Source: Hydromonas sp.
Lineage (GTDB): Bacteria > Pseudomonadota > Gammaproteobacteria > Burkholderiales > Burkholderiaceae
Length of the DNA stretch: 64,000 nucleotides
NCBI GenBank assembly: GCA_017495165.1
Contig: JAFEII010000014.1
Span: 1-64,000, forward strand
Reading direction: 5' to 3'
The notes beneath the pieces were generated by a model. That model ran no database searches. It saw nothing but the letters and a program-made list of their open reading frames with translations, and was not told the DNA's origin. The translations under genes were made by a program, and so were the position numbers. The number at the start of each line of letters is the position of its first letter. Within the stretch, counting starts at the first letter, position 1. Shown piece by piece: positions 43,975 to 53,312 of this stretch.

Positions 43975-46900
43975 GCGACACAATCACGTATGACTTAAAC
44001 AATGCGCCGTGTACGCCTGCGCAATTTAACCACGCCGCGCTTGACCCCGCGCAATCGGTGGTGGTGCGAGCGTGCGCGGGCAGCGGTAAAACATGGCTGT
44101 TGACGTCGCGGATTGTGCGCTTGCTGCTCGATGGCGTGGCGCCACGGCAGATTTTGGCGATTACGTTTACAAAAAAAGCGGCGCAAGAAATGCGCGAGCG
44201 CGTGGCGCATATTTTGGCGCTGCTCGCGGATGGCTCGGATGCGGTGGTTTTATCAGAGCTGATGCAGCGCGGCTTAAGCGCTGATGAAGCGCAAGCGGCT
44301 TTGCCGCGTGCGCGGGCGTTGTTTGATGACGTGTTGGGCGGCGGTCAAGAAGTGCCGATTTATACGTTTCATGCGTGGTTTAACCAGTTGCTCCAAGCCG
44401 CGCCAATGGGCAGCCCTGTGATGCGCAATGCGACGCTGGTTGAGGATGCGAGCGAGCTGATTGAAGAGACGTGGGCGCAGTTTTATGCGGATTTAAATTT
44501 GCCTGAGTTTGAGGCGCTGCGCGATGGGGATTTTTTGTGGTTGGCGCGCCAAATGGGTGAATTCTCGTTGCTTAATATGCTCGATGAGGCGATTTATAAA
44601 GCGGCTGAAATCAGTTTGTTTGAGCAGCAATGCGCCGAGCAGGGCGCAACGGTTTTAGAGACGTTGGCGCAAGATGTGTTCGAGGACACTGGGCTGGATG
44701 TGGGCTTGGGGCAGGCGGGCGCGTATGCGCGTTGGGCCAATGAGGTCAATCAAAACCATCAGCTCGATGGCCTGATTGCGGCGCTGTATTGCGGGGATGA
44801 GAAAAAAATCGCTCGTGCGGATGCGTTAAACCAAGTGGAAAATCAAACCGATGCTTTGGCAAAGTGGCAGATTTTTAGCCAGTTTTTGGTGAAAGATGGC
44901 TCAAAACTCAACGGCACGATGTTTAAAACCGAGGCCAAACAAGTCGTGAAAATGGCGGGTTTGATGAGCAAGGAGCAATACGAGGCGGCGCTGGCGGGCA
45001 TCAATCAGAGCTTTGTGCAGCTGCAAAATGATTTGGCGGATTTGCGGGCGTATGAGCTCAATACGCATATTTTTCCGTGCGTGCAGGCGCTGATTGCACG
45101 GTATCAGGCGATTAAGGCGCGCACGGGGCAGATTGATTTTGGCGATATTGAGTATTTGTGTTATCAGCTGCTCAAAAGCGAGCCGAGCGCCGCGTATATT
45201 CAGGTGCAGCTTGATGCGCGGTATCGGCATTTGTTGTTTGATGAGTTTCAGGACACCAATCCGCTGCAATGGCACATTATTAACAGTTGGCTGGCGGCGT
45301 ATGACTTTGACAGCGTGCGCCCGCGTGTGTTTTTGGTGGGCGATGTGAAGCAGTCGATTTATCGGTTCCGTAAAGCGGACGAGCGCGTGTTTGATGAGGC
45401 GCAGCGTTTGTTGGTCAATGATTACCAAGCCCAAGTGCTGCGCACCCATGCAACGCGGCGCAACAGCGCGGCGGTGATTGATTGGGTCAATGCGTTATTT
45501 GAGCCTAAAGCGGCTGATTTTGGTGACTTTAGCCCGCATCATACGTTTAATCAAGACATTGGTCATGTGGGGGTTTTGGCGCTGCTTGATGCGCCGAGCG
45601 ATGCGCCGCTTGCATCTGAGGCGGTTGAAACCGAGCTGCTTGAATCTGAGGTGCTTGATGCGGATTCTGGTCAGAGCACGAGCCGCCATTGGCTCACCGA
45701 GCCGCAGCACGCGGCACAGGCCAATTTGCGCGACGATGAAAGTGCACTGATTATTGAGGCGATTACGCAGTTGGTTGGGCGCTATCCCGTGAAAGATGAG
45801 GCGACGGGTCAATACCGCCCCGCACGGTTTGGCGACATCATGCTGCTGGTGCGCGGACGCTCGCATTTGGCGGGTTATGAGCGGCTGCTGCGCCAAGCGC
45901 GTGTGCCGTTTGTGAGCAGTAAGCGCGGCGGTTTGTTGGCCACATTAGAGGCGCTTGATTTAATGGCGTTGCTGCGCTGGCTCATGGACGCGCATGATGA
46001 CATTGCGCTGCTGCATGTGTTGCGCACGCCGATTTTTGATGTGAGTGAGGCCGATGTGCAGCGGCTGCTCAGGCAGCGCCAAGACAGCGCGAGCCGCATC
46101 AGTTATTGGCAAGCCTTGTGCCAATTAAATCAATTGCATGAGTTGCATCAACATGATTTGCAGCAACATGGTGCAAATGGCTTGTCCGAAAAGCTGCAAA
46201 CCGCGCACCGCCTGCTGTGCCAGTGGCAAACGGTGGCGCCAAACCTGCCGCCGCATGATGTGCTGGACATGATTTATGCGCAAGGTCAGGTGTGCATGAA
46301 TTATGCGCGGCGCACGCCCACGTGGCTCAATGCGCAGGTGCAGGCCAATCTGCGTGCGTTTTTGCAGCTTGCGTTGTCGGTGAATTCTGGGCGTTATCCG
46401 AGTTTGTCCACGTATTTACAAGCGCTGGAACATTGGCAGGCAATCGAAGCTGAGGGCAAAAACGAGGCCGAGCCGCTGGGCTTAACCGATGCGCTGCAAA
46501 TTTTGACCGTTCATGGTTCAAAAGGGCTTGAAGCGCCGATTGTGTTGTTGATTGACATGAAAACAGGCGCGGCCAAAAACGCCAACCTTAATAATTGGTT
46601 TGTCGATTGGCAGCCGCACGAACAGCGCCCCAATCATGTGTCGTGGGTGAGCAAGGCCGAACACATTGGCGGCTGGCGCGGCGAGCGCTTTGCGCTCAAC
46701 ACCGAGCGCAGCGCCCGCGAAAAACTCAATTTGTGTTATGTGGCCATGACACGCGCCCGCCAAGTGCTGCTGGTGTCCGCCGCGCAAGTGGTGGAAGAGG
46801 TTGCGTCCGAGGACGCCGAACCCGTTTATGGCAGCGCCAGCGCTAAAAATGGCTTGTTTGAAGAGCTGTGCGCGGCCGCAGCGCTGTTGCGCCCAGAGCT

Positions 46901-47546
46901 GGTTTTGTCAGGCACACCAAGCGACTGGGCGCAGCACGCAGATGATTGGGCGGCGCACATCACGCAACGCATTGACACCACGCCTGAGCCCGCCGCTCGA
47001 TTTGATTGGCCGCACAATACGTGGTGCGATGTGGCGCTGATTGAATCGGATGAGGCGATTGATGCGAATGATGCGATTTTGAACCCGCCAAAACCACCCA
47101 ACAACCCAGACGCGGCGCAGCTGGGCACGGCGTGGCACGGTATTTTGGAATACGCCACCAATAACGGCGGCGCGTGGTTGAGTTTGAACGACATTGTGGC
47201 GCGGTTTGGCGTGCGCCAATCCCAAGCCGATGACGCGCTCAAACTCGCGCAAGCCACGTTAAACAACCCCGCGCACCAATGCTGGTTTGACCCCAGCCAG
47301 TTTGATGAAGCGGTCAACGAAATGGCAGTGATGAGCGCCGATGGCAAAATCAAGCGGATTGACCGCTGGGTACGCGCAGGCACGCAACTCACCGTGATTG
47401 ATTACAAACTCGATTGGCAAACGGCTGATTTGGCAGATTACCGCGCCCAACTCAATGAATACGTGGCATTGATGCAAACACTGTATCCAAACTGTCAGGT
47501 CAGCGGCGTGCTGCTCAGCGCCAAGGGAGAGGCCTTGGCGGTTTAG
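43971..47546 (+). CDS. addA: AddA-type UvrD helicase-nuclease
   Basis: Superfamily 1A helicase with C-terminal nuclease. The 1191 residues start at ATG 43971, overlapping addB by four bases; a longer frame from 43884 lies inside addB. Walker A is C-A-G-S-G-K-T (about 35-41), motif II D-E-F-Q-D-T-N (about 424), a typical UvrD pattern, and the V-H-G-S-K-G-L-E motif lies near 849. The PD-(D/E)XK nuclease reads R-I-D-R-W (about 1129) and D-Y-K-L-D-W (about 1144). AddAB resects broken ends and loads RecA, replacing RecBCD; no recB, recC or recD is visible here. Confidence 0.92.
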   Translation: MSDTITYDLNNAPCTPAQFNHAALDPAQSVVVRACAGSGKTWLLTSRIVRLLLDGVAPRQILAITFTKKAAQEMRERVAHILALLADGSDAVVLSELMQRGLSADEAQAALPRARALFDDVLGGGQEVPIYTFHAWFNQLLQAAPMGSPVMRNATLVEDASELIEETWAQFYADLNLPEFEALRDGDFLWLARQMGEFSLLNMLDEAIYKAAEISLFEQQCAEQGATVLETLAQDVFEDTGLDVGLGQAGAYARWANEVNQNHQLDGLIAALYCGDEKKIARADALNQVENQTDALAKWQIFSQFLVKDGSKLNGTMFKTEAKQVVKMAGLMSKEQYEAALAGINQSFVQLQNDLADLRAYELNTHIFPCVQALIARYQAIKARTGQIDFGDIEYLCYQLLKSEPSAAYIQVQLDARYRHLLFDEFQDTNPLQWHIINSWLAAYDFDSVRPRVFLVGDVKQSIYRFRKADERVFDEAQRLLVNDYQAQVLRTHATRRNSAAVIDWVNALFEPKAADFGDFSPHHTFNQDIGHVGVLALLDAPSDAPLASEAVETELLESEVLDADSGQSTSRHWLTEPQHAAQANLRDDESALIIEAITQLVGRYPVKDEATGQYRPARFGDIMLLVRGRSHLAGYERLLRQARVPFVSSKRGGLLATLEALDLMALLRWLMDAHDDIALLHVLRTPIFDVSEADVQRLLRQRQDSASRISYWQALCQLNQLHELHQHDLQQHGANGLSEKLQTAHRLLCQWQTVAPNLPPHDVLDMIYAQGQVCMNYARRTPTWLNAQVQANLRAFLQLALSVNSGRYPSLSTYLQALEHWQAIEAEGKNEAEPLGLTDALQILTVHGSKGLEAPIVLLIDMKTGAAKNANLNNWFVDWQPHEQRPNHVSWVSKAEHIGGWRGERFALNTERSAREKLNLCYVAMTRARQVLLVSAAQVVEEVASEDAEPVYGSASAKNGLFEELCAAAALLRPELVLSGTPSDWAQHADDWAAHITQRIDTTPEPAARFDWPHNTWCDVALIESDEAIDANDAILNPPKPPNNPDAAQLGTAWHGILEYATNNGGAWLSLNDIVARFGVRQSQADDALKLAQATLNNPAHQCWFDPSQFDEAVNEMAVMSADGKIKRIDRWVRAGTQLTVIDYKLDWQTADLADYRAQLNEYVALMQTLYPNCQVSGVLLSAKGEALAV

Positions 47547-47739
47547 GCAAACCATGCCGATGCGCCTTGCCGCCGTTGGAGGCAGGGCGTTTTTGTGCTA
47601 TGGTGACGGTTTTTCTGATTCAGATTTTTCAACCTGCTGGGTTTTTTAAAGTCCCTGCATTACTGACGTCTTATTTTGGGTGAACTTTGGGTTTGAATAG
47701 ATTGGCGAGCGACGTCACACATAGGGTTTTTAAAGTTCA

Positions 47740-47764
47740 GGCGGCTCGCGAGCCGCCCCTACGA
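47740..47764. repeat. REP palindrome (GGCGGCTCGCGAGCCGCC) with CCTACG tail
   Basis: Perfect palindrome core followed by CCTACG. The tail is also the start of the adjacent tandem array. Confidence 0.85.
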
Positions 47765-47871
47765 AGAACTGAAGCCCCTACGAAGAGCTGAAGCCGCTAC
47801 GAAGAACTGAAGCTGCTACGAAGAACTGAAGCCGCTACGAAGAACTGAAGCCCCTACGAAGAACTGAAGCT
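47758..47871 (+). repeat. 19-bp tandem repeat, six units
   Basis: Six consecutive 19-bp units (consensus SCTACGAAGAACTGAAGCY) with one to three differences each. The first unit begins inside the REP tail. Confidence 0.9.
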
Positions 47872-47966
47872 GCATCGATTGATTTGAAGTTGCATTTGCC
47901 CTTGATTGTCGTATGACCCGTTGTTGTATTGCATTTATTTTTAATTATTTTTAATAGGAACACTCC

Positions 47967-49820
47967 ATGCCGATTTACCGCTCAAAAACCACCACCGCTG
48001 GCCGCAATATGGCTGGTGCTCGCGCCTTGTGGCGTGCCACAGGCATGAAAGATGATGACTTTAACAAGCCCATCATTGCCGTTGCCAATTCATTTACCCA
48101 ATTTGTACCGGGGCATGTGCATTTAAAAGACATGGGGCAGCTGGTTGCGCGTGAGATTGAGCGCGCAGGCGGGGTGGCAAAAGAATTTAACACCATTGCG
48201 GTGGATGATGGGATTGCGATGGGGCATGACGGCATGTTGTACAGCTTGCCGTCGCGCGATTTAATCGCCGATTCGGTTGAATACATGGTCAACGCGCATT
48301 GCGCCGATGCGCTGGTGTGCATTTCTAACTGCGACAAAATCACGCCGGGTATGTTGATGGCGGCGTTGCGCCTGAATATTCCCGTGGTGTTTGTGTCTGG
48401 CGGGCCGATGGAAGCGGGTAAAACGCGCCTTGGCGTGATTGGCGGCAAAATCCATAAGCTCGATTTGGTTGATGCCATGGTGATTGCGGTGGATGACACC
48501 GCATCGGACGAGAAAGTCGCCGAATACGAGCGCAGCGCTTGCCCAACTTGCGGCTCTTGCTCGGGTATGTTTACCGCCAATTCGATGAATTGCCTGACGG
48601 AAGCGCTGGGCTTGAGTTTACCGGGCAACGGCTCGATGCTCGCCACCCACGCGGACCGCGAGCAGTTGTTCCTTACCGCTGGGCGCACGATTGTTGAGAT
48701 TGCCAAACGCTATTATGAGCAAGACGACGAATCGGTTTTGCCGCGCAACGTTGCCAGCCTCAAAGCCTTTGACAACGCCATGACGCTGGACATCGCGATG
48801 GGCGGCTCAACCAACACCATTTTGCATTTACTCGCCGCCGCCCAAGAAGCAGGCGTGCCGTTTGACCTAAACACGATTGACCAACTCTCACGCAAAGTGC
48901 CGCAGCTGTGCAAAGTTGCGCCAAATACGCCCAAATACCACATGGAAGACGTGCACCGCGCAGGCGGCGTGTTTGGGATTTTGGGTGAACTCGCCCGCGC
49001 AGGCTTACTACACACCGACGTGCCAACCGTGCACAGCGCCACCATGGCCGATGCGCTCGCCAAATGGGATATTGCTGTCACCAAAGACGAAGCCGTCAAT
49101 ACATTTTTCCGCGCAGGCCCCGCAGGCATCCCGACCCAAACCGCGTTCAGTCAAAAAACCCGCTGGGACACAGTGGACGACGACCGCGCCGAGGGCTGCA
49201 TCCGCTCACTCGAACACGCGTACTCAACCGAGGGTGGCTTGGCGGTGCTGTTTGGCAATATCGCGACCAAGGGTTGCGTGGTCAAAACCTCGGGCGTGGA
49301 CGAATCCATCCACGTGTTCAGTGGCCGCGCCCACGTCACCGAATCGCAAGAGCAAGCCGTTGCGGATATTTTGGAAGACAAAGTCCAAGCAGGCGACGTG
49401 GTGATTGTGCGCTACGAAGGCCCACGCGGCGGGCCGGGCATGCAAGAAATGCTGTACCCCACCAGTTACATCAAATCCAAAGGCTTGGGCAAAGCCTGCG
49501 CCTTACTCACGGACGGGCGTTTTTCTGGCGGCACATCGGGCTTATCCATCGGCCACGCCTCCCCCGAAGCGGCCGCAGGCGGCGCAATCGGCTTGGTTGA
49601 AAACGGCGACATCATCGAAATCAACATCCCAGCGCGCACGATTCATTTAAAAGTAAGTGATGAAGAATTGGCACGCCGCCGCACCGTGCAAGACGCGAAA
49701 GGCTGGAAACCTGTGAATCCACGCCCACGTAAAATCTCGGCGGCTTTGAAAGCGTATGCGATGCTCGCGACCAGCGCGGACATGGGCGCGGTTAGGGATT
49801 TGAGTAAGTTGGAGTATTAA
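47967..49820 (+). CDS. ilvD: Dihydroxy-acid dehydratase
   Basis: Iron-sulfur enzyme of branched-chain amino acid synthesis. The 617 residues match the family; cluster Cys are in N-C-D-K-I-T-P-G-M (about 122) and [11 protein letters not shown] (about 191-201). It produces ketoisovalerate, which is also the substrate of PanB encoded upstream, though the genes are not linked. TAGGAA lies before the start. No leader peptide attenuator was seen in the upstream region, which is occupied by repeats. Confidence 0.97.
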   Translation: MPIYRSKTTTAGRNMAGARALWRATGMKDDDFNKPIIAVANSFTQFVPGHVHLKDMGQLVAREIERAGGVAKEFNTIAVDDGIAMGHDGMLYSLPSRDLIADSVEYMVNAHCADALVCISNCDKITPGMLMAALRLNIPVVFVSGGPMEAGKTRLGVIGGKIHKLDLVDAMVIAVDDTASDEKVAEYERSACPTCGSCSGMFTANSMNCLTEALGLSLPGNGSMLATHADREQLFLTAGRTIVEIAKRYYEQDDESVLPRNVASLKAFDNAMTLDIAMGGSTNTILHLLAAAQEAGVPFDLNTIDQLSRKVPQLCKVAPNTPKYHMEDVHRAGGVFGILGELARAGLLHTDVPTVHSATMADALAKWDIAVTKDEAVNTFFRAGPAGIPTQTAFSQKTRWDTVDDDRAEGCIRSLEHAYSTEGGLAVLFGNIATKGCVVKTSGVDESIHVFSGRAHVTESQEQAVADILEDKVQAGDVVIVRYEGPRGGPGMQEMLYPTSYIKSKGLGKACALLTDGRFSGGTSGLSIGHASPEAAAGGAIGLVENGDIIEINIPARTIHLKVSDEELARRRTVQDAKGWKPVNPRPRKISAALKAYAMLATSADMGAVRDLSKLEY

Positions 49821-49857
49821 TTTTAGATTTGTCGGATTCGTAGCGGGATTTTCGTAG

Positions 49858-49922
49858 GGGCGGTATGTATGGGCGCTATGTATGGGCGCTATGTATGGGC
49901 GGTATGTAGGGGCGGTATGTAG
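49858..49922 (+). repeat. 13-bp tandem repeat, five units, abutting a REP
   Basis: Five exact-length units of the form GGGCGGTATGTAT/G. The array runs without a gap into the REP palindrome at 49923 and shares its GTAGGGGCGG flank. Confidence 0.9.
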
Positions 49923-49942
49923 GGGCGGCTCGCGAGCCGCCC
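49923..49942. repeat. REP palindrome (GGGCGGCTCGCGAGCCGCCC)
   Basis: Perfect 20-bp palindrome directly after the 13-bp array, 81 bp upstream of the ATPase-TOPRIM gene. Confidence 0.9.
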
Positions 49943-50023
49943 TTGTCTGGACTGCGCTTTATCATTAAAGCTATACGTAACAACCAATAATCACTCTCCA
50001 TAAAAATAGGGATGCGTAAAGTA

Positions 50024-51994
50024 ATGAAGTTAGAATTTATAAAAAAACATAAGTCAATATACCAACTAGAATCCGAAGAACTTCCCAGCTTTATAGTTCT
50101 AACAGGTCTAAATGGATCGGGGAAAAGCCATTTACTTGAGGCTATAGAAAATGGAAGCATTTCTGTTGACGGGCAGGCTAATGATCCGCATTACCCTCAA
50201 AATAACTCATTTCGCATGTTTACATGGAATACGCTAGTTCCTCAAAACATGGGAAACATTCATATGGGTATGCAGCGTACTCAGCATTGGGATGTTTTTA
50301 GGAGTCTTATTCAACAAATAGAAACAGAGCAATCCCCCTTATGGAGTCAAGTCGCGTATCTTAAAAACAATCCTCCCCTCGTTTCAAACGATGATGACCT
50401 AAAAGTCAAAATGAATAATCATCTTATGCGAGAGCCAACAGATACTGAATTAATGGCTATAAAAAATGTAATTAATCAACTTAACCAAGTTTTAGAACCT
50501 AGGTTTCAAAGTTCTCTTGGACAGCAAGTGGGGCAAGGTTTTTATAGCAACCTTAAAGAACAATCACCATGTGATTTGATTTTCTTAAGTCAAGAGCAAT
50601 TTACAGGTGCTTATCCAAGAAAAATTTTCTCGGTTGATCCTTTTCAATATGCCTTTAACCAAGTATTCTCAGTTTATGTAGACTTAACCCGCCAAAATTT
50701 TTTAAAAAAGATTGCTTTTAATGAATGTAAGCGTGGAAATCAGGACTCTTTTCTCTCCAACGAGGAGTTTGTACATAAATACGGAGAGGCACCTTGGAAT
50801 ATTGTTAATGAGATTTTACAAGCAGCAAAACTAGATTTTGAAGTGCCTGAGCCAAAATTTGAAGACGATGCCCCTATTGATTCGTCGTTGCGTTCGAGAA
50901 GCACTGGAGAAAACATTCAATTTTCTGATTTGTCTTCAGGTGAGAAAATCATTGTCTCTTTTGCTCTGTGCCTGTTCCACACGAATAATAAAATATCTGA
51001 GTCAAAATTTCCCACGTTAATTTTATTTGATGAAATTGATGCGACATTGCACCCATCAATGACTCAATCCATTTTGGACACCATCCAAAAAATCTTGGTT
51101 GAAAGGTACAATGTTAAGGTGATTATGACCACTCATTCACCCACAACAGTAGCCTTGAGTCCTGAAGAATCAGTTTATGGGCTCCGCAAGGAGGGTGGTA
51201 AGAAAATAATTGAGAAAAAAAATAGAGATCAGGCCTTATCGATATTGACCCAAGGAATTCCCTTTTTAAGTATTGACTACAGCAAGAGAAAACAGGTTTT
51301 TGTAGAAAGCGAAAACGATGCGGAGACGTTGGGCGCATTTTATGAAATTTTACGCAGCAGAAATACTTTGAACAACTCAGGTGTTTCGTTAAGTTTCATT
51401 GCTTCAGGCTTTGGTAAAAAAACTGGAGCTTGTCAAAATGTTATTGAATTTACGAAAAAGTTTAGAAAAAACGGTAACTCCAAAATTTTTGGCCTGATTG
51501 ATTACGACAACAAAAACGAGCCAAAAGATAACCTTTTTGTCTTGGGTGAGCGATATACAATTGAAAACTTCATTTATGACCCACTCATCATTGGCGCATT
51601 ATTAATTCGTGAAGATTGCTTCGAAGCGATTGACCTTGGTTTGCCTCTAAATACGGCTTATACTGAACTAAAGCAACTTGCTGTTGCACAACGGCAATCA
51701 TTATTTGACGCAGTTTGGGGAAAAATAAAGCCTCCAACAAGTTCTTCAGAATGCACAAAAACAATAGAAATCGAATACGTTGGCAATTTTAAAATCACTG
51801 CTGACAGAACTGTTCTATCTCATAATTGGAAGCATGAATGCGAAGATTTATTGAAAGAAAAATTTCCGAAATTAATGAGATTTAATAATTCAAAAGATTT
51901 GACAAGGTATATCGTTGAGATGGTATATCAAGATTTTCATGAGTGGATACCGTTGGAGTTTCAAACAATATTTAATGAAATTATTGATGCGTGA
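50024..51994 (+). CDS. ABC-type ATPase fused to TOPRIM-like (DUF4435-like) domain, candidate defence protein
   Basis: 656 residues from ATG 50024, with AGGGA upstream at longish spacing; ATG 50012 touches that site and is less likely. The ATPase half has G-L-N-G-S-G-K-S (about 27-34), an ABC signature L-S-S-G-E-K (about 303), Walker B L-I-L-F-D-E-I-D (about 333-340) and T-T-H-S-P-T (about 368), like SMC/OLD ATPases. The second half has V-E-S-E-N-D-A-E-T-L (about 421), G-L-I-D-Y-D-N (about 489) and Y-T-I-E-N-F (about 511), matching the acidic residues of TOPRIM/DUF4435 nucleases. OLD and PARIS (AriA plus AriB) defence systems have this pair of activities, so a merged PARIS-like role is inferred. 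The gene is AT-rich and isolated, which suggests transfer. Confidence 0.75.
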   Translation: MKLEFIKKHKSIYQLESEELPSFIVLTGLNGSGKSHLLEAIENGSISVDGQANDPHYPQNNSFRMFTWNTLVPQNMGNIHMGMQRTQHWDVFRSLIQQIETEQSPLWSQVAYLKNNPPLVSNDDDLKVKMNNHLMREPTDTELMAIKNVINQLNQVLEPRFQSSLGQQVGQGFYSNLKEQSPCDLIFLSQEQFTGAYPRKIFSVDPFQYAFNQVFSVYVDLTRQNFLKKIAFNECKRGNQDSFLSNEEFVHKYGEAPWNIVNEILQAAKLDFEVPEPKFEDDAPIDSSLRSRSTGENIQFSDLSSGEKIIVSFALCLFHTNNKISESKFPTLILFDEIDATLHPSMTQSILDTIQKILVERYNVKVIMTTHSPTTVALSPEESVYGLRKEGGKKIIEKKNRDQALSILTQGIPFLSIDYSKRKQVFVESENDAETLGAFYEILRSRNTLNNSGVSLSFIASGFGKKTGACQNVIEFTKKFRKNGNSKIFGLIDYDNKNEPKDNLFVLGERYTIENFIYDPLIIGALLIREDCFEAIDLGLPLNTAYTELKQLAVAQRQSLFDAVWGKIKPPTSSSECTKTIEIEYVGNFKITADRTVLSHNWKHECEDLLKEKFPKLMRFNNSKDLTRYIVEMVYQDFHEWIPLEFQTIFNEIIDA

Positions 51995-52122
51995 TTCAAG
52001 AAACTAATTCGTTATAACTGCAGCACGTAGGGCGCAATAACCGTGGTTTTCTCGCATTGCGCCGCATGTATTTAAAATTGTTTTACCTTGAATAAAAATG
52101 CAATGGCGGGGTGCGAAGAATA

Positions 52123-52142
52123 GGGCGGCTCGCGAGCCGCCC
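52123..52142. repeat. REP palindrome (GGGCGGCTCGCGAGCCGCCC)
   Basis: Perfect 20-bp palindrome identical to that at 49923, continuing into CCTACAG. Confidence 0.9.
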
Positions 52143-52230
52143 CTACAGCTAGCCCCTACAGCCAGCGCCCGTACAGCCAGCCTCTACAGCCAGTCCGTAC
52201 AGCCGCCCCTACAGCGATTCCCTACAGCCG
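52140..52230 (+). repeat. Degenerate tandem array (about 13 bp, CCCCTACAGCCAG)
   Basis: About seven units of 12-15 bp, beginning inside the REP arm. Units differ by point changes and small length changes. Confidence 0.8.
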
Positions 52231-52357
52231 CCCCATCCCTACGGAATGTAGGCGGAGGTTTTGATTGATGATTATGTTGACAAATTGGTGGTGGCAACGC
52301 TGATTGAACCGAGGTTGCGCCAAAAATTAAGCTGTTTGGTTTTAAGGGGTATTTAAG

Positions 52358-52909
52358 ATGAAACACCGCCGAACCATCCGATTGCAGCATTACGATTACG
52401 CCCAAGCGGGGGCGTATTTTGTGACGATTTGCACGCAGCATCGGGCGTGTGTGTTGGGTGAGGTGGTGGATGGGCGGATGCAGTTGAGTGCGTTGGGGCA
52501 AATCGTTGCGGACGGTTGGCTGTGGCTGGCGCAGCAGTATGCGCATGTGCAGCTGGATGAATGGGTGGTGATGCCCAATCATGTGCATGGAATTATTTTG
52601 CTGACGGATGAGGCTCGTGTGGACGGCGATAAGGGCGGTTCGCGAACCGCCACTACGAATGCCCACAATGTACCGCGCAAACCATTGGGGCAATTGGTGG
52701 GGGCGTTTAAAACGGTGACGACCAAACGCATCAATGCGCTGCGTGAAACGCCTGCGGCTGTGTTTTGGCAGCGCGATTTTCATGAGCATGTGATTCGCAA
52801 TGAGGCGGATTTGGCGCGGTTGCAAACGTATGTTGCGAACAATCCTTTGCAATGGATGTTGGACAGTTTGCATCCTTGTAACCTGAATGGGAATGACGTG
52901 GCACGGTGA
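52358..52909 (+). CDS. REP-associated tyrosine transposase (RAYT, Y1 HUH type)
   Basis: 183 residues of the TnpA-REP family. The opening R-R-T-I-R-L-Q-H-Y-D-Y-A-Q-A-G-A-Y-F-V-T is typical. The metal-binding HUH motif reads M-P-N-H-V-H-G (about 71-77) and the nucleophilic Tyr is in L-Q-T-Y-V-A-N-N-P (about 157). RAYTs cut and join REP palindromes as single strands, and REPs of the expected sort surround this gene. Unusually a REP (52633-52652) lies within the coding sequence, adding about ten residues (G-G-S-R-T-A-T-T) between the HUH motif and the C-terminal half while keeping the frame. The last five codons belong to a 95-bp duplicated segment. Confidence 0.9.
   Translation: MKHRRTIRLQHYDYAQAGAYFVTICTQHRACVLGEVVDGRMQLSALGQIVADGWLWLAQQYAHVQLDEWVVMPNHVHGIILLTDEARVDGDKGGSRTATTNAHNVPRKPLGQLVGAFKTVTTKRINALRETPAAVFWQRDFHEHVIRNEADLARLQTYVANNPLQWMLDSLHPCNLNGNDVAR
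52633..52652. repeat. REP inside the RAYT coding sequence
   Basis: GGGCGGTTCGCGAACCGCC palindrome followed by ACTACG, in frame within the RAYT gene near residues 92-98. Confidence 0.85.
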
Positions 52910-52989
52910 TGGGTCGTAGGGGCGGTTCGCGAACCGTCCTTGTATAGCGTGCGGTTTGCGGGGAGGGCGGCTCGCGAGCCGCCCCTACG
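52895..52989. repeat. 95-bp direct repeat, copy 1 (two REPs)
   Basis: Starts inside the last codons of the RAYT gene and carries two REP palindromes (about 52919-52939 and 52967-52986) joined by a TTGTATAGCGTGCGG segment. Copy 2 lies 202 bp downstream. Confidence 0.9.
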
Positions 52990-53312
52990 CTCTGCCCCTA
53001 CGAAATTTGCCCTACACCCCTCCTATGAAATATCGGTCTGTAAACATCTTTTGCGTTTCAATCAGGGCGGTTTGATCTTTGCAACCTGCTTGGGAAGACG
53101 TGGCACGCTGATGGGTCGTAGGGGCGGTTCGTGAACCGCCCTTGTATAGCGTGCGGTTTGCGGGGAGGGCGGCTCGCGAGCCGCCCCTACGAAAAAGGCA
53201 ATTTTTTTCAAACTGTAACCCAAACCCCCGCAACGCCTTCAATCTACAATGGCTCAAAACAGGGCGACTTGTTATAATAGGCGCTCTTTATTTTTTACTT
53301 CGAAAGCATTTT
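52910..53312. other. 403-bp intergenic region made largely of repeats
   Basis: Between RAYT and the HD-domain gene. Contains both 95-bp repeat copies with four REPs. Open frames starting MYSVRFAG in both copies are translations of the repeat, not genes. A TATAAT at 53273 may serve the HD gene. Confidence 0.8.
53097..53191. repeat. 95-bp direct repeat, copy 2 (two REPs)
   Basis: Nearly identical to 52895-52989 (a few substitutions), with REPs at 53122-53141 and 53168-53187. It repeats the RAYT 3' codons GACGTGGCACGSTGA. Confidence 0.9.

Larger units (their letters stand above)
47547..47966. other. 420-bp intergenic region with REP and tandem array
   Basis: Between addA and ilvD. Holds a REP palindrome (47740-47764) merging into a 19-bp tandem array (47758-47871). 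The remaining sequence shows no gene and no clear promoter. Confidence 0.8.
51995..52357. other. 363-bp intergenic region with REP and tandem array
   Basis: Between the ATPase-TOPRIM gene and the RAYT. Contains a GGCGCAAT/ATTGCGCC inverted repeat (52031-52063), a REP (52123-52142) and a 13-bp-type array to about 52230. No gene is supported. Confidence 0.8.

Noticed and set aside
47758-47871. Tandem arrays at 47758, 49858 and 52140 considered as CRISPR
   Set aside because: Units are contiguous without spacers and no cas genes are present.
52940-53312. Open frames beginning MYSVRFAGRAAREPPLR (52940-53134 and the upstream part of the HD-gene frame from 53142)
   Set aside because: Both are translations of the 95-bp REP repeat; the HD-family similarity starts only at ATG 53313.
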